Assembly (NCBI GenBank): GCA_963813525.1
Contig: CAWEZI010000005.1
Coordinates: 2,356,001-2,420,000 of the forward strand
Direction of reading: 5' to 3'
Source of the DNA: Bog-756 sp963813525
GTDB taxonomy: Bacteria; Actinomycetota; Acidimicrobiia; Acidimicrobiales; RAAP-2
Length of the DNA stretch: 64,000 bases
Shown: piece by piece, positions 9,186 to 17,634 of the stretch
Layout of the letters: each line of letters begins with the position of its first letter
Numbering within the stretch: the first letter of the stretch is position 1
The notes under the pieces: model-generated
Databases searched by the model: none
What the model saw: only the letters and a program-made list of their open reading frames with translations
What the model was told of the DNA's origin: nothing
Made by a program: the position numbers and the translations under genes

Positions 9186-9261
9186 CGAGGTCGACCCTGT
9201 CGACGTGTGACGAGGTCGACCCTGTCGACGTGTGACGAGGTCGACCCCGTCGACGTGTGAT
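9162..9261 (+). repeat. Four tandem 25-bp copies of the priA 3' end
   Basis: Units at 9162-9186, 9187-9211, 9212-9236 and 9237-9261. The first three are identical; the fourth differs at one internal T-to-C and at its last base. Each unit is the last seven priA codons (EVDPVDV), the TGA stop and one more base. The unit contains two GTCGAC palindromes separated by CCT. Because 25 is not a multiple of 3, later copies leave the priA frame. The array fills most of the gap to def. Confidence 0.95.
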
Positions 9262-9302
9262 GGGCCGGCGACCGCAGGACGTCTCCGGCCGAACCGAGCC
9301 CG

Positions 9303-9308
9303 TAGACT
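9303..9308 (+). promoter_or_regulatory. -10 element before def
   Basis: TAGACT ends 6 nt before the def ATG, so the transcript would start at or within a base or two of the start codon. No Shine-Dalgarno sequence. The -35 region would fall just past the 25-bp repeat array. Confidence 0.5.
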
Positions 9309-9314
9309 GTGGGC

Positions 9315-9860
9315 ATGGCTTCCTATACCGTCCGGGTCTACGGCGATCCGGTGTTGAAGCAGCGGGCAGGGGAGGTCGACGAGCTCGACGGCTCGCTGGC
9401 CCGGCTGGTCGAGGACATGATCCGGACCATGTACGACTCGGAAGGGGCAGGGCTGGCCGCCCCCCAGGTGGGTGTGCAGAAGCGCCTCTTCGTCTACGAC
9501 GTGGGCGATGGCCCCGAGGCCGTCATCAATCCGACCATCGTGGAGAGCGCGGGGGAGTGGTACCACGACGAAGGGTGTCTTTCCATCCCCGGCCTGCGAC
9601 TGGGCATCGTGCGTCCCAACCAGGTGCACATCCGCGGCTTCGGTATCGATGGTGAGGAGGTTTCGCTGGAAGCTGACGAGTTCCTGGGTCGTGTGTTCCA
9701 GCACGAGGTCGACCATCTGGACGGCGTCCTGATGGTCGAGCGCCTCGAGGAGGACAGCCGCAAGCTGGCCATGAAGGTGCTGCGCGACCGGGCCCTCGGG
9801 TTCGACACCTCGGATATGGAGGCCAAGCTGGTGTCGGCCGGCAGCGAGCAGGAGGTCTGA
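9315..9860 (+). CDS. def: Peptide deformylase
   Basis: Removes the formyl group from nascent proteins. 181 residues with all three metal/catalytic motifs: GAGLAAPQVG, EGCLSIPG and QHEVDHLDG. A GTG two codons upstream (9309) is also possible, but the ATG at 9315 gives the usual N-terminus MASYTVRVYGDPVLK. Followed by fmt, the enzyme that adds the formyl group, as in most bacteria. Confidence 0.95.
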   Translation: MASYTVRVYGDPVLKQRAGEVDELDGSLARLVEDMIRTMYDSEGAGLAAPQVGVQKRLFVYDVGDGPEAVINPTIVESAGEWYHDEGCLSIPGLRLGIVRPNQVHIRGFGIDGEEVSLEADEFLGRVFQHEVDHLDGVLMVERLEEDSRKLAMKVLRDRALGFDTSDMEAKLVSAGSEQEV

Positions 9861-9880
9861 CCGGGCGCGGTAGCGACCGG

Positions 9881-9886
9881 TAACGT
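9881..9886 (+). promoter_or_regulatory. -10 element for leaderless fmt mRNA
   Basis: TAACGT is followed by 8 nt and then the fmt ATG. A CTGACC at 9857-9862 could serve as -35 with an 18-bp spacer. No Shine-Dalgarno sequence. Confidence 0.5.
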
Positions 9887-9894
9887 CGCCCCTC

Positions 9895-10833
9895 ATGGCC
9901 AAATTGGTGTTCCTGGGCACGCCGGAGGCGGCCGTGCCGCCCCTGATGGCCCTGGTCGAGGCCGGGCACGACGTGGTCCTGGTGGTCAGCCGGCCCGACA
10001 AACGGCGGGGTCGGGGTTCGGAGCTGGCTCCCAGTCCGGTGAAGGCCGCCGCTCTGGCACTGGGCCTACCGGTGACCGATTCGCTCGATCGGGCCCCCGA
10101 AGCCGGCGCCGAATTGGGCGTGGTGGTGGCCTTTGGCCGCATCATCCCGGCCGCCGTGCTCGACCGCCTCCCCCTGGTCAACCTCCACTTCTCCCTGCTA
10201 CCCCGGTGGCGGGGGGCGGCACCGGTCGAGCGGGCCATCCTCGAAGGGGACGCCGAGACAGGGGTGTGCCTGATGGCCGTGGAAGCGGGCCTGGACACCG
10301 GTCCGGTGTACGCCGAGCAGCAGATCGACATCGGCGAGGAGGAGACCGCCGACGAGCTGCGGGCCCGGCTAGTGGTCGTGGGGTGCGACCTTTTGGTTCG
10401 GTACCTGGCCGAAGGCCGCCGCAGTCTGCCGGTCCCCCGTGACCAGGCCGGCGTTCCTTCCTATGCCGACAAGATCGCTTCCTCCGAGCGTCAGCTCGAT
10501 TGGGAGCGACCGGCCCTCGAGCTCCGCCGGGTCGTACGGATCGGTCGGGCCTGGACGACCTTCCGCGGCCGGCGGCTCACCGTCCATCGGGCCACCGGGG
10601 TGCCGGACCCCGCTGCGCCCGGTGGGTTGGCGGTCTCTATCGACCCGGTGCCCGACCCCGACGCCAGTCATCCTCCGTTGGCGCCCGGGGCGCTGATCGG
10701 GACCGAGGTGGTGGCCGGCCAGGGCAGCCGCCTCCGGTTGATCACCGTCCAGCCCGAGGGGAAGAGGCCGGTGGACGCCGAGGCCTGGGTGCGCGGTGCC
10801 CGAGTGGCTCCGGGCGAACGGTTGGGCCAGTGA
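9895..10833 (+). CDS. fmt: Methionyl-tRNA formyltransferase
   Basis: Transfers a formyl group from 10-formyl-THF to initiator Met-tRNA. 312 residues: N-terminal formyltransferase domain with FLGTPEAAVP, the NLHFSLLPRWRGAAP folate/catalytic loop and an LDTGPV segment; C-terminal OB-like domain from about residue 205. Complete. The rsmB gene often found between fmt and rpe in actinobacteria is absent here. Confidence 0.95.
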   Translation: MAKLVFLGTPEAAVPPLMALVEAGHDVVLVVSRPDKRRGRGSELAPSPVKAAALALGLPVTDSLDRAPEAGAELGVVVAFGRIIPAAVLDRLPLVNLHFSLLPRWRGAAPVERAILEGDAETGVCLMAVEAGLDTGPVYAEQQIDIGEEETADELRARLVVVGCDLLVRYLAEGRRSLPVPRDQAGVPSYADKIASSERQLDWERPALELRRVVRIGRAWTTFRGRRLTVHRATGVPDPAAPGGLAVSIDPVPDPDASHPPLAPGALIGTEVVAGQGSRLRLITVQPEGKRPVDAEAWVRGARVAPGERLGQ

Positions 10834-10907
10834 GGCCGAGCCGGCATCAGTCCTGTGGGCGTCGCCCTTACCCGTCCCGAACGCCCAGCTTCCCACCGAC
10901 CCACCAT

Positions 10908-10913
10908 TAGGCT
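10908..10913 (+). promoter_or_regulatory. -10 element for leaderless rpe mRNA
   Basis: TAGGCT followed by 8 nt and the rpe ATG, with no Shine-Dalgarno sequence. It supports the ATG at 10922 as the start. Confidence 0.55.
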
Positions 10914-10921
10914 CGCAGCCG

Positions 10922-11629
10922 ATGCCGAGAGCCCCGGAAACCCCCCTGCTGCGGGTGGCGCCGTCCATCCTTTCGGCCGACTTCGGGAGTCTGGCCGACG
11001 CGGTGGGCCTGATCGCCCCCGGGTCCGACTGGCTGCACGTCGACGTGATGGACGGTCACTTCGTGCCCAATCTGACGGTGGGGCCGCCGGTGGTGGCGTC
11101 CCTTAGGGAGCACACCGGATTGTTCTTCGACACCCACCTCATGATCACCGATCCGGCCCGCTATCTCGAGCCTTTCCGCGACGCCGGAGCCGACGGGTGC
11201 ACCGTCCACGTGGAGGTGGGGCAGACCGCCACTCTCATCGGCCAGATGCGCGATCTGGGGCTCCGGGTGGGCCTGGCACTCAATCCGGACACCCCTTTCG
11301 AGGCGGTCGCCCCCTATCTGGACCAGGTCGATCTCCTCTTGTGCATGACCGTCTTCCCCGGATTCGGCGGGCAGTCCTTCATCGGCGAGGTCATGCCCAA
11401 GGTGCGCCAGGTCCGGAGAGCGGCGGCCAAGGCCGGCCTGACACTCGACGTCGAGGTCGACGGCGGGATCGACGAGAACACCGTGGTGGAGGCGGCCCTG
11501 GCCGGAGCCAATGTCTTCGTGGCCGGATCGGCGGTGTTCGGTCGACCCCACCCGTTGGAGGCGGTAACCGGTATCCTCCGGGCCGCCGTCGACGCGGTGG
11601 CGGCCGATGCCACCCCTGCTCAGGGATGA
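10922..11629 (+). CDS. rpe: Ribulose-phosphate 3-epimerase
   Basis: Interconverts ribulose 5-phosphate and xylulose 5-phosphate (pentose phosphate pathway; it also draws on the pool used for riboflavin synthesis). 235 residues, TIM barrel. Motifs: APSILSADF, HVDVMDGHFVPN, TVFPGFGGQSF and DVEVDGGI, holding the metal-binding His/Asp pairs. The stop overlaps the ribD start in an ATGA. Confidence 0.95.
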   Translation: MPRAPETPLLRVAPSILSADFGSLADAVGLIAPGSDWLHVDVMDGHFVPNLTVGPPVVASLREHTGLFFDTHLMITDPARYLEPFRDAGADGCTVHVEVGQTATLIGQMRDLGLRVGLALNPDTPFEAVAPYLDQVDLLLCMTVFPGFGGQSFIGEVMPKVRQVRRAAAKAGLTLDVEVDGGIDENTVVEAALAGANVFVAGSAVFGRPHPLEAVTGILRAAVDAVAADATPAQG

Positions 11630-12654
11630 ACGTGGTCGAGCCGGACGACGCCGCCTGGATGCGGCGGGCCATCACCGCGGCCGAACAGGGCCGCGGCCGC
11701 ACCGCGCCCAACCCGTGGGTGGGGGCGGTGGTGGTGCCGGCCGTTGCCGACGATCAATGGTTGGCGGCGGCCACCGCTCCGCCTGGCGGGCCGCATGCCG
11801 AGGTGGCGGCCCTGGGCCGGGCGGGGTCGGCGGCCGAGGGGGCCACCCTGTATGTGACTCTGGAGCCGTGCGCCCACCAGGGTCGCACCCCTCCCTGTAC
11901 CGACGCCGTCATCGCCGCAGGCATCCGACGGGTGGTGGTGGGCATCGAGGATCCCGACCCCCACGTCAGCGGGCGTGGACTGGCCGCCCTAAAGGCCGCC
12001 GGCGTGGAGGTGGTCGTCGGGGTGGAGTCGGCGCAGGTGTCGGAACAACTGGCCCCTTACCTCAAGCATCGGCGGACCGGGAGGCCATGGGTGGTCCTCA
12101 AATTGGCTGGCTCGATGGACGGGCGCACGGCGGCGCCGGACGGCACCAGTCAGTGGATCACCGGAGCGGCGGCGCGGGCCGACGCCCACCGGCTCCGCGC
12201 CCAGTCCGACGCAGTCCTGGTCGGGGCGGGCACCGTGCGGGCCGACGACCCGGCTCTCACCGTGCGGCTCCCCCCCGATGATCCCTACGCCCGGACCGAG
12301 GCCGATCAGCCGTTGAGGGTGGTTCTGGGTCGGGCCCCCGCCGAGGCGGCAGTGCGGCCCGCCCTCGAGCTCGACGGCGACCCGGTGGCCGTTCTCGACG
12401 AACTGGGCCAGAGGGGAGTCATCCAGCTGCTGGTTGAAGGCGGAGCCACCGTGGCCCACGACTTCCACCGCGCCGGTGTGGTGGACCGCTACGTGTTTTA
12501 TCTGGCCCCGGCCCTGCTGGGAGGGGATGACGGCCGTCCGCTGTTCGCCGGTCCCGGTGCACCGACTCTCGACCAGGCCTGGAGGGGTCGCGTGCTCTCG
12601 GTGACTAGCCTGGATGGTGATTTGAGAGTGGAGTTGTCGGCTGCCGAGGGCTGA
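11626..12654 (+). CDS. ribD: Riboflavin biosynthesis deaminase/reductase, shortened reductase domain
   Basis: Performs the second and third steps of riboflavin synthesis. 342 residues. The N-terminal deaminase has the zinc ligands in PHAEVAAL and PCAHQGRTPPC; the C-terminal reductase begins at VVLKLAGSMDG and ends with LLVEGGATVAHDF and a LAPALLGG block. Between RVVLGRAPAEA and the LVEGG block the usual central loop and strand are roughly 25-30 residues shorter than in typical RibD. The start overlaps rpe by 4 nt. Confidence 0.92.
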   Translation: MNVVEPDDAAWMRRAITAAEQGRGRTAPNPWVGAVVVPAVADDQWLAAATAPPGGPHAEVAALGRAGSAAEGATLYVTLEPCAHQGRTPPCTDAVIAAGIRRVVVGIEDPDPHVSGRGLAALKAAGVEVVVGVESAQVSEQLAPYLKHRRTGRPWVVLKLAGSMDGRTAAPDGTSQWITGAAARADAHRLRAQSDAVLVGAGTVRADDPALTVRLPPDDPYARTEADQPLRVVLGRAPAEAAVRPALELDGDPVAVLDELGQRGVIQLLVEGGATVAHDFHRAGVVDRYVFYLAPALLGGDDGRPLFAGPGAPTLDQAWRGRVLSVTSLDGDLRVELSAAEG

Positions 12655-12893
12655 AACTCCATGCTCGAGCACCAAAATTGCCTAAGGCCAGCGCATTGTC
12701 AGCCGACATAAGAGGGAACCTTCATTCCACTCACAGGCTTGATGCGAGGGCAGAGTTGCCGGAGGACACGGTCGAGGACCGTGTCAGCACCAGGTAGAGC
12801 ACGCACCAAAGGGAGCAGGAACGCAGCGCCGATGAACGCAGAGCAGATGCAGGCAGAGCGACCGAACAGACAGACAGAGGGAGACGGGGGTTC
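12655..12893 (+). other. ribD-ribBA spacer with perfect hairpin and T-poor tract
   Basis: 239 bp without a credible gene. It contains a perfect inverted repeat: 9-bp arms 12765-12773 and 12777-12785 around a GAG loop. From 12786 to the ribBA start there are only five T residues in about 108 nt, with a repeated GCAGAGC-like purine-rich pattern. The conserved FMN riboswitch boxes are not recognisable. Riboflavin synthase (ribE), often found at this place, is missing. Function unknown; it may be an untranslated leader for ribBA. Confidence 0.5.
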
Positions 12894-14114
12894 ATGCCCT
12901 TCTCAGCAGTAGAGGACGCCATTGCGGCGATCGGACGGGGCGAGATCGTGGTCGTGGTCGACGACGAGGACCGCGAGAACGAGGGCGACCTGATCATGGC
13001 AGCCGACGCCGCCACCCCGGAGAAGATCGCCTTCTTTTTGGCTCATACCTCGGGACTCATCTGCGTTCCCCTCACCCCCGAGCGGGTGGAGCAGCTCGAC
13101 CTTCCCCTCATGGTCACCTCTAATACCGAGGTGCAGCGCACCGCCTTCACCGTCAGCGTTGACTACCGCCACGGGACCTCGACCGGCATTTCCGCCGCTG
13201 ACCGGGCCGCCACCATCAAGGCGCTCGTCGACCCGCATATCCGCCCTTCGGATCTCAACCGACCCGGCCACATCTTCCCTCTCCGCTATCGGCCCGGTGG
13301 CGTGCTCAAGCGGGCCGGTCACACCGAAGCGGCGGTCGACCTGGCCCGGGCGGCGGGGATGTCCCCAGCCGGCGTCCTCTGTGAAGTGGTCAACGAGGAC
13401 AAGACAGGGATGGCCCGCCTCCCCGAGCTCACCGTCTTCGCAGCCAGGCACGGCCTCTGCATGATCTCCATCGCCGATCTCATCCGCTATCGCCGGCACA
13501 AGGACAAGCTGGTCCGGCGCATCGCCGATGCCCGTATCCCCACCGACTACGGGGAGTTCACGGTGTACGCCTACGAATCGGTCCTCGACGGGGAGCACCA
13601 CGTGGCCCTGGTCAAAGGGGAGGTCAACGGCCAGCCCAACACCCTGGTACGTGTGCACAGCGAGTGCCTGACCGGCGACGTCTTCGGTTCGGCCCGTTGT
13701 GACTGCGGTCCCCAGCTCCACGCGGCCATGGCCGCAATCAGCGATAACGGTTCGGGCGTGATCGTCTATCTGCGCGGCCACGAGGGACGGGGCATCGGAC
13801 TGGCCCACAAGCTGCGCGCCTACAACCTCCAAGAGGAGGGGTTCGACACGGTCGATGCCAACCTCGAGTTGGGCCTGCCGGCCGATTCCCGCGAGTATGG
13901 GATCGGTGCGCAGATCCTGGTCGACCTCGGGATCACCACCATGCGCCTCATGACCAACAACCCGACCAAGTACGGCGGCCTCGAGGGCTTTGGTCTCGAT
14001 ATCGTCGAGCGGGTGAGCCTTCAGCCGACGCCCACCGCCGAAAATATCGAGTATCTGCGGACCAAGCGTGAGCGCATGGGCCATCTGCTCGAGGGCCTCG
14101 ATGACGTCCTCTGA
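12894..14114 (+). CDS. ribBA: DHBP synthase / GTP cyclohydrolase II
   Basis: Supplies both precursors of the lumazine ring. 406 residues: RibB domain (1-205) with DDEDRENEGDL, the metal- and substrate-binding acidic loop, and a TGISAADRA block; RibA domain (about 207-406) with HSECLTGDVFGSARCDCG (the zinc-binding Cys cluster) and LRGHEGRGIGL. A purine-rich stretch (GAGGGAGACGGGGG) before the ATG can act as Shine-Dalgarno. It overlaps ribH by 14 nt. Confidence 0.95.
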   Translation: MPFSAVEDAIAAIGRGEIVVVVDDEDRENEGDLIMAADAATPEKIAFFLAHTSGLICVPLTPERVEQLDLPLMVTSNTEVQRTAFTVSVDYRHGTSTGISAADRAATIKALVDPHIRPSDLNRPGHIFPLRYRPGGVLKRAGHTEAAVDLARAAGMSPAGVLCEVVNEDKTGMARLPELTVFAARHGLCMISIADLIRYRRHKDKLVRRIADARIPTDYGEFTVYAYESVLDGEHHVALVKGEVNGQPNTLVRVHSECLTGDVFGSARCDCGPQLHAAMAAISDNGSGVIVYLRGHEGRGIGLAHKLRAYNLQEEGFDTVDANLELGLPADSREYGIGAQILVDLGITTMRLMTNNPTKYGGLEGFGLDIVERVSLQPTPTAENIEYLRTKRERMGHLLEGLDDVL

Positions 14115-14685
14115 CCGGACGCTCATCCCAGCCGATGCCAAAAAGCGTGCCGCCATCCGGGTGGGGACCGTCGTCGATCCGGAGAGCGATCCCGCACCCT
14201 CCGGGCGGGGGATCCGGGTGGGGCTGGCCTGTGCCGAGTTCAACGGGGGCATCACCGATCGGCTGCTGACCGCCGCACTGGCTTCGTTGGAGGCGGCCGG
14301 CTGCGATCTGGCCGACGCCGTCGTAGTGTGGGCGTCGGGGGCGTTCGAGCTCCCGGTGGTGGCCCAGGCACTGGCCAGGTCGGGAGCGGTGGACGCGGTG
14401 GTGTGCCTCGGTGCCGTCATCCGTGGCGACACCGGTCACTACGATTTCGTGGCCGGGGAGTGTGCCTCGGGCCTGCAACGGGTGCAGCTGGACACCGGCA
14501 TGCCTATCGTGTTCGGGGTCTTGACCACGGACACCGTCGATCAGGCGCTGGTCCGCTCGGGCCAGGACGAGAACAACAAAGGTCGGGAGGCGGCGGTGAC
14601 GGCAATCAGGACAGCCAGAGCGCTCGACCAAGTGGCCGCCCTGTCCTCGGCCAGCCGGGTCGGCTTCGCCGTCGGAAAGAGCTGA
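14101..14685 (+). CDS. ribH: 6,7-dimethyl-8-ribityllumazine synthase
   Basis: Condenses the two RibBA/RibD products into lumazine. 194 residues. Motifs: ACAEFNGGI, ASGAFELPVVA, CLGAVIRGDTGHYDFVAGE (catalytic His region) and FGVLTTDT. An N-terminal extension of about 35 residues precedes the conserved domain. The ATG overlaps the end of ribBA and the TGA overlaps the hisG ATG, so ribBA-ribH-hisG look coupled. Confidence 0.93.
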   Translation: MTSSDRTLIPADAKKRAAIRVGTVVDPESDPAPSGRGIRVGLACAEFNGGITDRLLTAALASLEAAGCDLADAVVVWASGAFELPVVAQALARSGAVDAVVCLGAVIRGDTGHYDFVAGECASGLQRVQLDTGMPIVFGVLTTDTVDQALVRSGQDENNKGREAAVTAIRTARALDQVAALSSASRVGFAVGKS

Positions 14686-15581
14686 TGCTGCGCCTGGTCC
14701 TGCCCAAAGGATCGCTGGAAAGAGCCACTCTGGAGCTCTTCGCCGCTGCCGACCTGGGCGTGGTCCGCTCTTCCGAGGTCGACTACCGGGCCACCATCGA
14801 CGATCCCCGGATCGCCGAGGTGCGCATTCTCCGTCCTCAGGAGATTCCCCTCTACGTGGCGGACGGACTGTTCGACATGGGCATCACCGGTCGCGACTGG
14901 GTAGACGAGCGCGGAAGCCAGGTGACCTCGCTGGGCGTCCTGCACTATTCGAAAGCCACCGCCAACCCCATCCGGGTGGTATTGGCGGTGGCGGCCGACT
15001 CACCTGTCTCGTCGGTGGCCGATCTGACTGAGGCGGCCCGGGGATCGGGTTCCACCGTGCGGGTCTCCACCGAATATCCGGCACTCACCCGGCGATTTCT
15101 CGACCAGCACAATGTGCCGGCCGAGGTAAGTCTGTCCTACGGAGCTACCGAGGCCAAGGTGCCCGACATCGCCGACTGCGTGGTGGAGATCACCGAGACG
15201 GGTCGGGCACTGCGGGCGGCCGGGCTCAAGGTCATCGAGACCCTTCTGCTGTCCCACACCGAGCTGATCGCCAATCCCCAAGCGGCCAAGGACCCTGACA
15301 AACGTCACCAGATGGACCAGTTGATGACACTCCTGCAGGGTGCCCTGGAAGCCAGGGACAAGGTGCTGGTCAAGCTCAACGTTCCCGCCGATCAGTTGGC
15401 CGGGGTGATCGAGGTCCTTCCTTCGCTGCGGGCCCCCACGGTGTCGGAGCTCTTTGGTGGTGGCGGGTTTGCGGTGGAGACGGTGGTGCCCAAATCGGAG
15501 ATCAACACGTTGATTCCGGCGTTGAAGGACCGCGGCGCCACCGACATCATCGAGCTCTCGCTGTCGAAGATCGTCCATTGA
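14685..15581 (+). CDS. hisG: ATP phosphoribosyltransferase, long form
   Basis: Catalyses the first committed step of histidine synthesis. 298 residues, so the long, self-sufficient form with a C-terminal regulatory (histidine-binding) domain from about residue 215. Motifs: LVLPKGSLE, GLFDMGITGRDW and the PRPP loop region ADCVVEITETGRALR. Start overlaps the ribH stop by one base (TGATG). Histidine and riboflavin genes in one run are common in actinobacteria. Confidence 0.94.
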   Translation: MLRLVLPKGSLERATLELFAAADLGVVRSSEVDYRATIDDPRIAEVRILRPQEIPLYVADGLFDMGITGRDWVDERGSQVTSLGVLHYSKATANPIRVVLAVAADSPVSSVADLTEAARGSGSTVRVSTEYPALTRRFLDQHNVPAEVSLSYGATEAKVPDIADCVVEITETGRALRAAGLKVIETLLLSHTELIANPQAAKDPDKRHQMDQLMTLLQGALEARDKVLVKLNVPADQLAGVIEVLPSLRAPTVSELFGGGGFAVETVVPKSEINTLIPALKDRGATDIIELSLSKIVH

Positions 15582-15583
15582 GG

Positions 15584-16060
15584 ATGACGGCGTTGACCGA
15601 CACCGACGGGTACCGGCCGGTGGACAACCATGCCTGGTTCGACCTGGCACCGGTGGGCACGGCTCCGCTGGTAGGTGACGTGGTCGCGTTCGACGACGCG
15701 GCGGGGATGGGCGTCGTGGAGTACGGTCCCGGCCGGCGGCTGGACTTCCACTGCACGGCCATCACCGACGGATCCCGGTCCATTCCCGTCGGGTCGGTGG
15801 TCGCCTTCGTGATCACCCCGGGGCACCTTGGTCGCCTCGAGGCACGGTCGGTGCGCCCTCTGCCCGGGGTCATACCTCCCGGGGCGACCCTCGAGGGGAC
15901 GCCTGTGGTCAGAGTGAAGGCCACCGGTGGTGGCGGTCACAGGGGGTCTGGTGGATCCCCGTCCGGAGGGGACCCGGAGGGTTCGGGTTCCGCAGGCCCG
16001 GGCTCGGCCTCTCCCGGCCCGGGTGAGGCGACGCCCCCCTCCGGGACGGCGGTCGACTGA
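15584..16060 (+). CDS. Cold-shock-domain-like protein with Gly/Ser/Pro tail
   Basis: 158 residues. About residues 27-95 resemble a divergent cold-shock (OB) domain: GVVEYGPGRRLDFHCTAI and then DGSRSIPVGSVVAF follow the order of the CSD RNP segments, but the aromatic RNP residues are only partly kept. RNA or single-strand DNA binding is therefore an inference. The last 45 residues are low-complexity Gly/Ser/Pro and overlap by 124 bp the 3' end of the convergent MFS gene. It starts 2 nt after hisG (a TTG at 15578 is also possible). Confidence 0.7.
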   Translation: MTALTDTDGYRPVDNHAWFDLAPVGTAPLVGDVVAFDDAAGMGVVEYGPGRRLDFHCTAITDGSRSIPVGSVVAFVITPGHLGRLEARSVRPLPGVIPPGATLEGTPVVRVKATGGGGHRGSGGSPSGGDPEGSGSAGPGSASPGPGEATPPSGTAVD

Positions 16061-17634
16061 TCGCCGTCCCTGTCGTCGGGGCGGTCGCCCACCGGGGTGC
16101 TGTCGACCGTGGACGGGGGATCGTCGCCGTAGGGGTTCCCCAGGATGTCGCGGGCCATGTCGATGACCACCGCGCTGTCGGCATCCTCTTTTGTCACCAC
16201 CCCGAGTAGGGGCGCGGCGAGCAGCCCGGTGACGATCCCGGTCTCCGCCATCGACTCGGCCTGGACGATGCTCCACTCCCACAGCCGGCGCACCATGTCC
16301 GGGCTCGACGCCTTCTTTTCGGGATAACGGAGCCAGCAGTTGACCGTGGCATGGGCCAGCCCGGTGGCTGCCGGAAAGAGCCAGATGAGCCGGTAGTTGC
16401 CGGTGGCGTCGATGACCACGGCGGCCACGTAGGCCAAAATCACACTGCACAGGTTGAACGGAGCCAAAAGGACGCCGAGCCGCTGACCGAGGCCACCGGC
16501 CCGTGGCAGTAGGCGCAGGAGCAGGGGGGCCATCACGATGATGTAGGCGCCGATGAACGGTGCTCCGATGTAGCTCAACACCACGGCTTGCCAGATGTGG
16601 GTGTCGAAGTACTGCACGCCGGCCAACACCGCTCCGACCAGCGGTGCGCCGACGGCCAGCTGCATGGGACTGAGCCACCGGCTGAGGGGAACACCGAGGG
16701 CGATCCCGAGGATGAACACGGGAAGTCCGGTGGCCAGACCGGCGATGGTTTGGGCGCTGGCTCCGGCGTGCAGGATCCTCTGAAAGAAGAGGATGGCGAC
16801 GTAGGCGGTGGACCCGACGCCCGACCAGAACAGCAGCGATCCGGTCACCAGGACCTTGGCGTTGGGCCCGGCCAGGATGTCCCGGAGCTCGTCCCAGGTG
16901 GGCCGGGCCCGTTCGCGCCGGTCGGCGGCGGCGCCGTAGGTGGCGGTCGGCGCCTCACGCACCAGCAGGAGAACGGCGATCCCCACCGCCACCATGATGG
17001 CCCCCGCCACCTGGAAGGGAAGGTCCCAGGTCGACGGTTTGCTCTGGTTCCAGCTGGCGATGACCGTTCCCTTGATGGCCAGGCTGGCCACCGTGCCGAG
17101 GACGGTTGTGAGTAGAAGGGCTTTGATCCACCGACTGCGCCCGAAGACCTCGGGGACCACGGCCACATTGGTGAGGGTGAACACCGACGCCGCCTGTCCG
17201 GCCACCAGGATCATCGCCACCAGGGGCCAGTAGCCGGGCACCACGGTGAACAACCAGGTGGTCACGCCCAGCACGATCAGGCTGCCGGCCATGTAGGGGG
17301 TTCGTCGTCCCACCCGGGTGCGGGTGCGGTCACTCCACCTTCCCGCCAACGGATAGGTGAGCCAACTGACCAGCCGATCGGCGGTCAGGGCGAAGGTGAC
17401 GGCCAGGGCACCCGACGCCCGCTGCTGGACGAACAGGGTGATGAGGACGCCCGACACGGCCAGGTTGGCGCGCGGCCCCACCAGTCCGATGGAGAGCCCG
17501 ATGAAGCTGCGGACCCGGGAGGCGTCGATGCCGCCGGCACCACCGGCCGTCGTCCCGGTGGTGTCAGCCCCCTCGAGCGCAGACCCGCTCGACCCGGTCG
17601 GTTGCTCGGGGATGCCCTCGGGCTCCCCGCTCAC
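15937..17634 (-). CDS. MFS / sugar-cation-symporter-like transporter
   Basis: 565 residues, about 12 hydrophobic segments between residues 45 and 480. The loop DRTRTRVGRRTPYM after the second membrane segment matches the GPH (melibiose-type) and MFS signature. N- and C-terminal tails are Gly/Pro/Asp-rich and cytoplasmic by prediction. The GTG start overlaps the DUF1844 stop as GTGA, so it is the second gene of that operon. The substrate cannot be deduced. The tail overlaps the cold-shock-like gene on the other strand. Confidence 0.8.
   Translation of the reverse strand: MSGEPEGIPEQPTGSSGSALEGADTTGTTAGGAGGIDASRVRSFIGLSIGLVGPRANLAVSGVLITLFVQQRASGALAVTFALTADRLVSWLTYPLAGRWSDRTRTRVGRRTPYMAGSLIVLGVTTWLFTVVPGYWPLVAMILVAGQAASVFTLTNVAVVPEVFGRSRWIKALLLTTVLGTVASLAIKGTVIASWNQSKPSTWDLPFQVAGAIMVAVGIAVLLLVREAPTATYGAAADRRERARPTWDELRDILAGPNAKVLVTGSLLFWSGVGSTAYVAILFFQRILHAGASAQTIAGLATGLPVFILGIALGVPLSRWLSPMQLAVGAPLVGAVLAGVQYFDTHIWQAVVLSYIGAPFIGAYIIVMAPLLLRLLPRAGGLGQRLGVLLAPFNLCSVILAYVAAVVIDATGNYRLIWLFPAATGLAHATVNCWLRYPEKKASSPDMVRRLWEWSIVQAESMAETGIVTGLLAAPLLGVVTKEDADSAVVIDMARDILGNPYGDDPPSTVDSTPVGDRPDDRDGDQSTAVPEGGVASPGPGEAEPGPAEPEPSGSPPDGDPPDPL

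Noticed and set aside
9162..9261. CRISPR array
   Set aside because: The 25-bp units are directly adjacent with no spacers and derive from the priA 3' end.
8139..10331. 730-codon minus-strand frame opposite priA, def and fmt
   Set aside because: Spans three clear genes and the 25-bp repeat; the repeat simply lacks stops in that frame.
12731..13015. 94-codon Ser-rich minus-strand frame across the ribD-ribBA gap
   Set aside because: Antisense to the start of ribBA, low complexity, no start signals.
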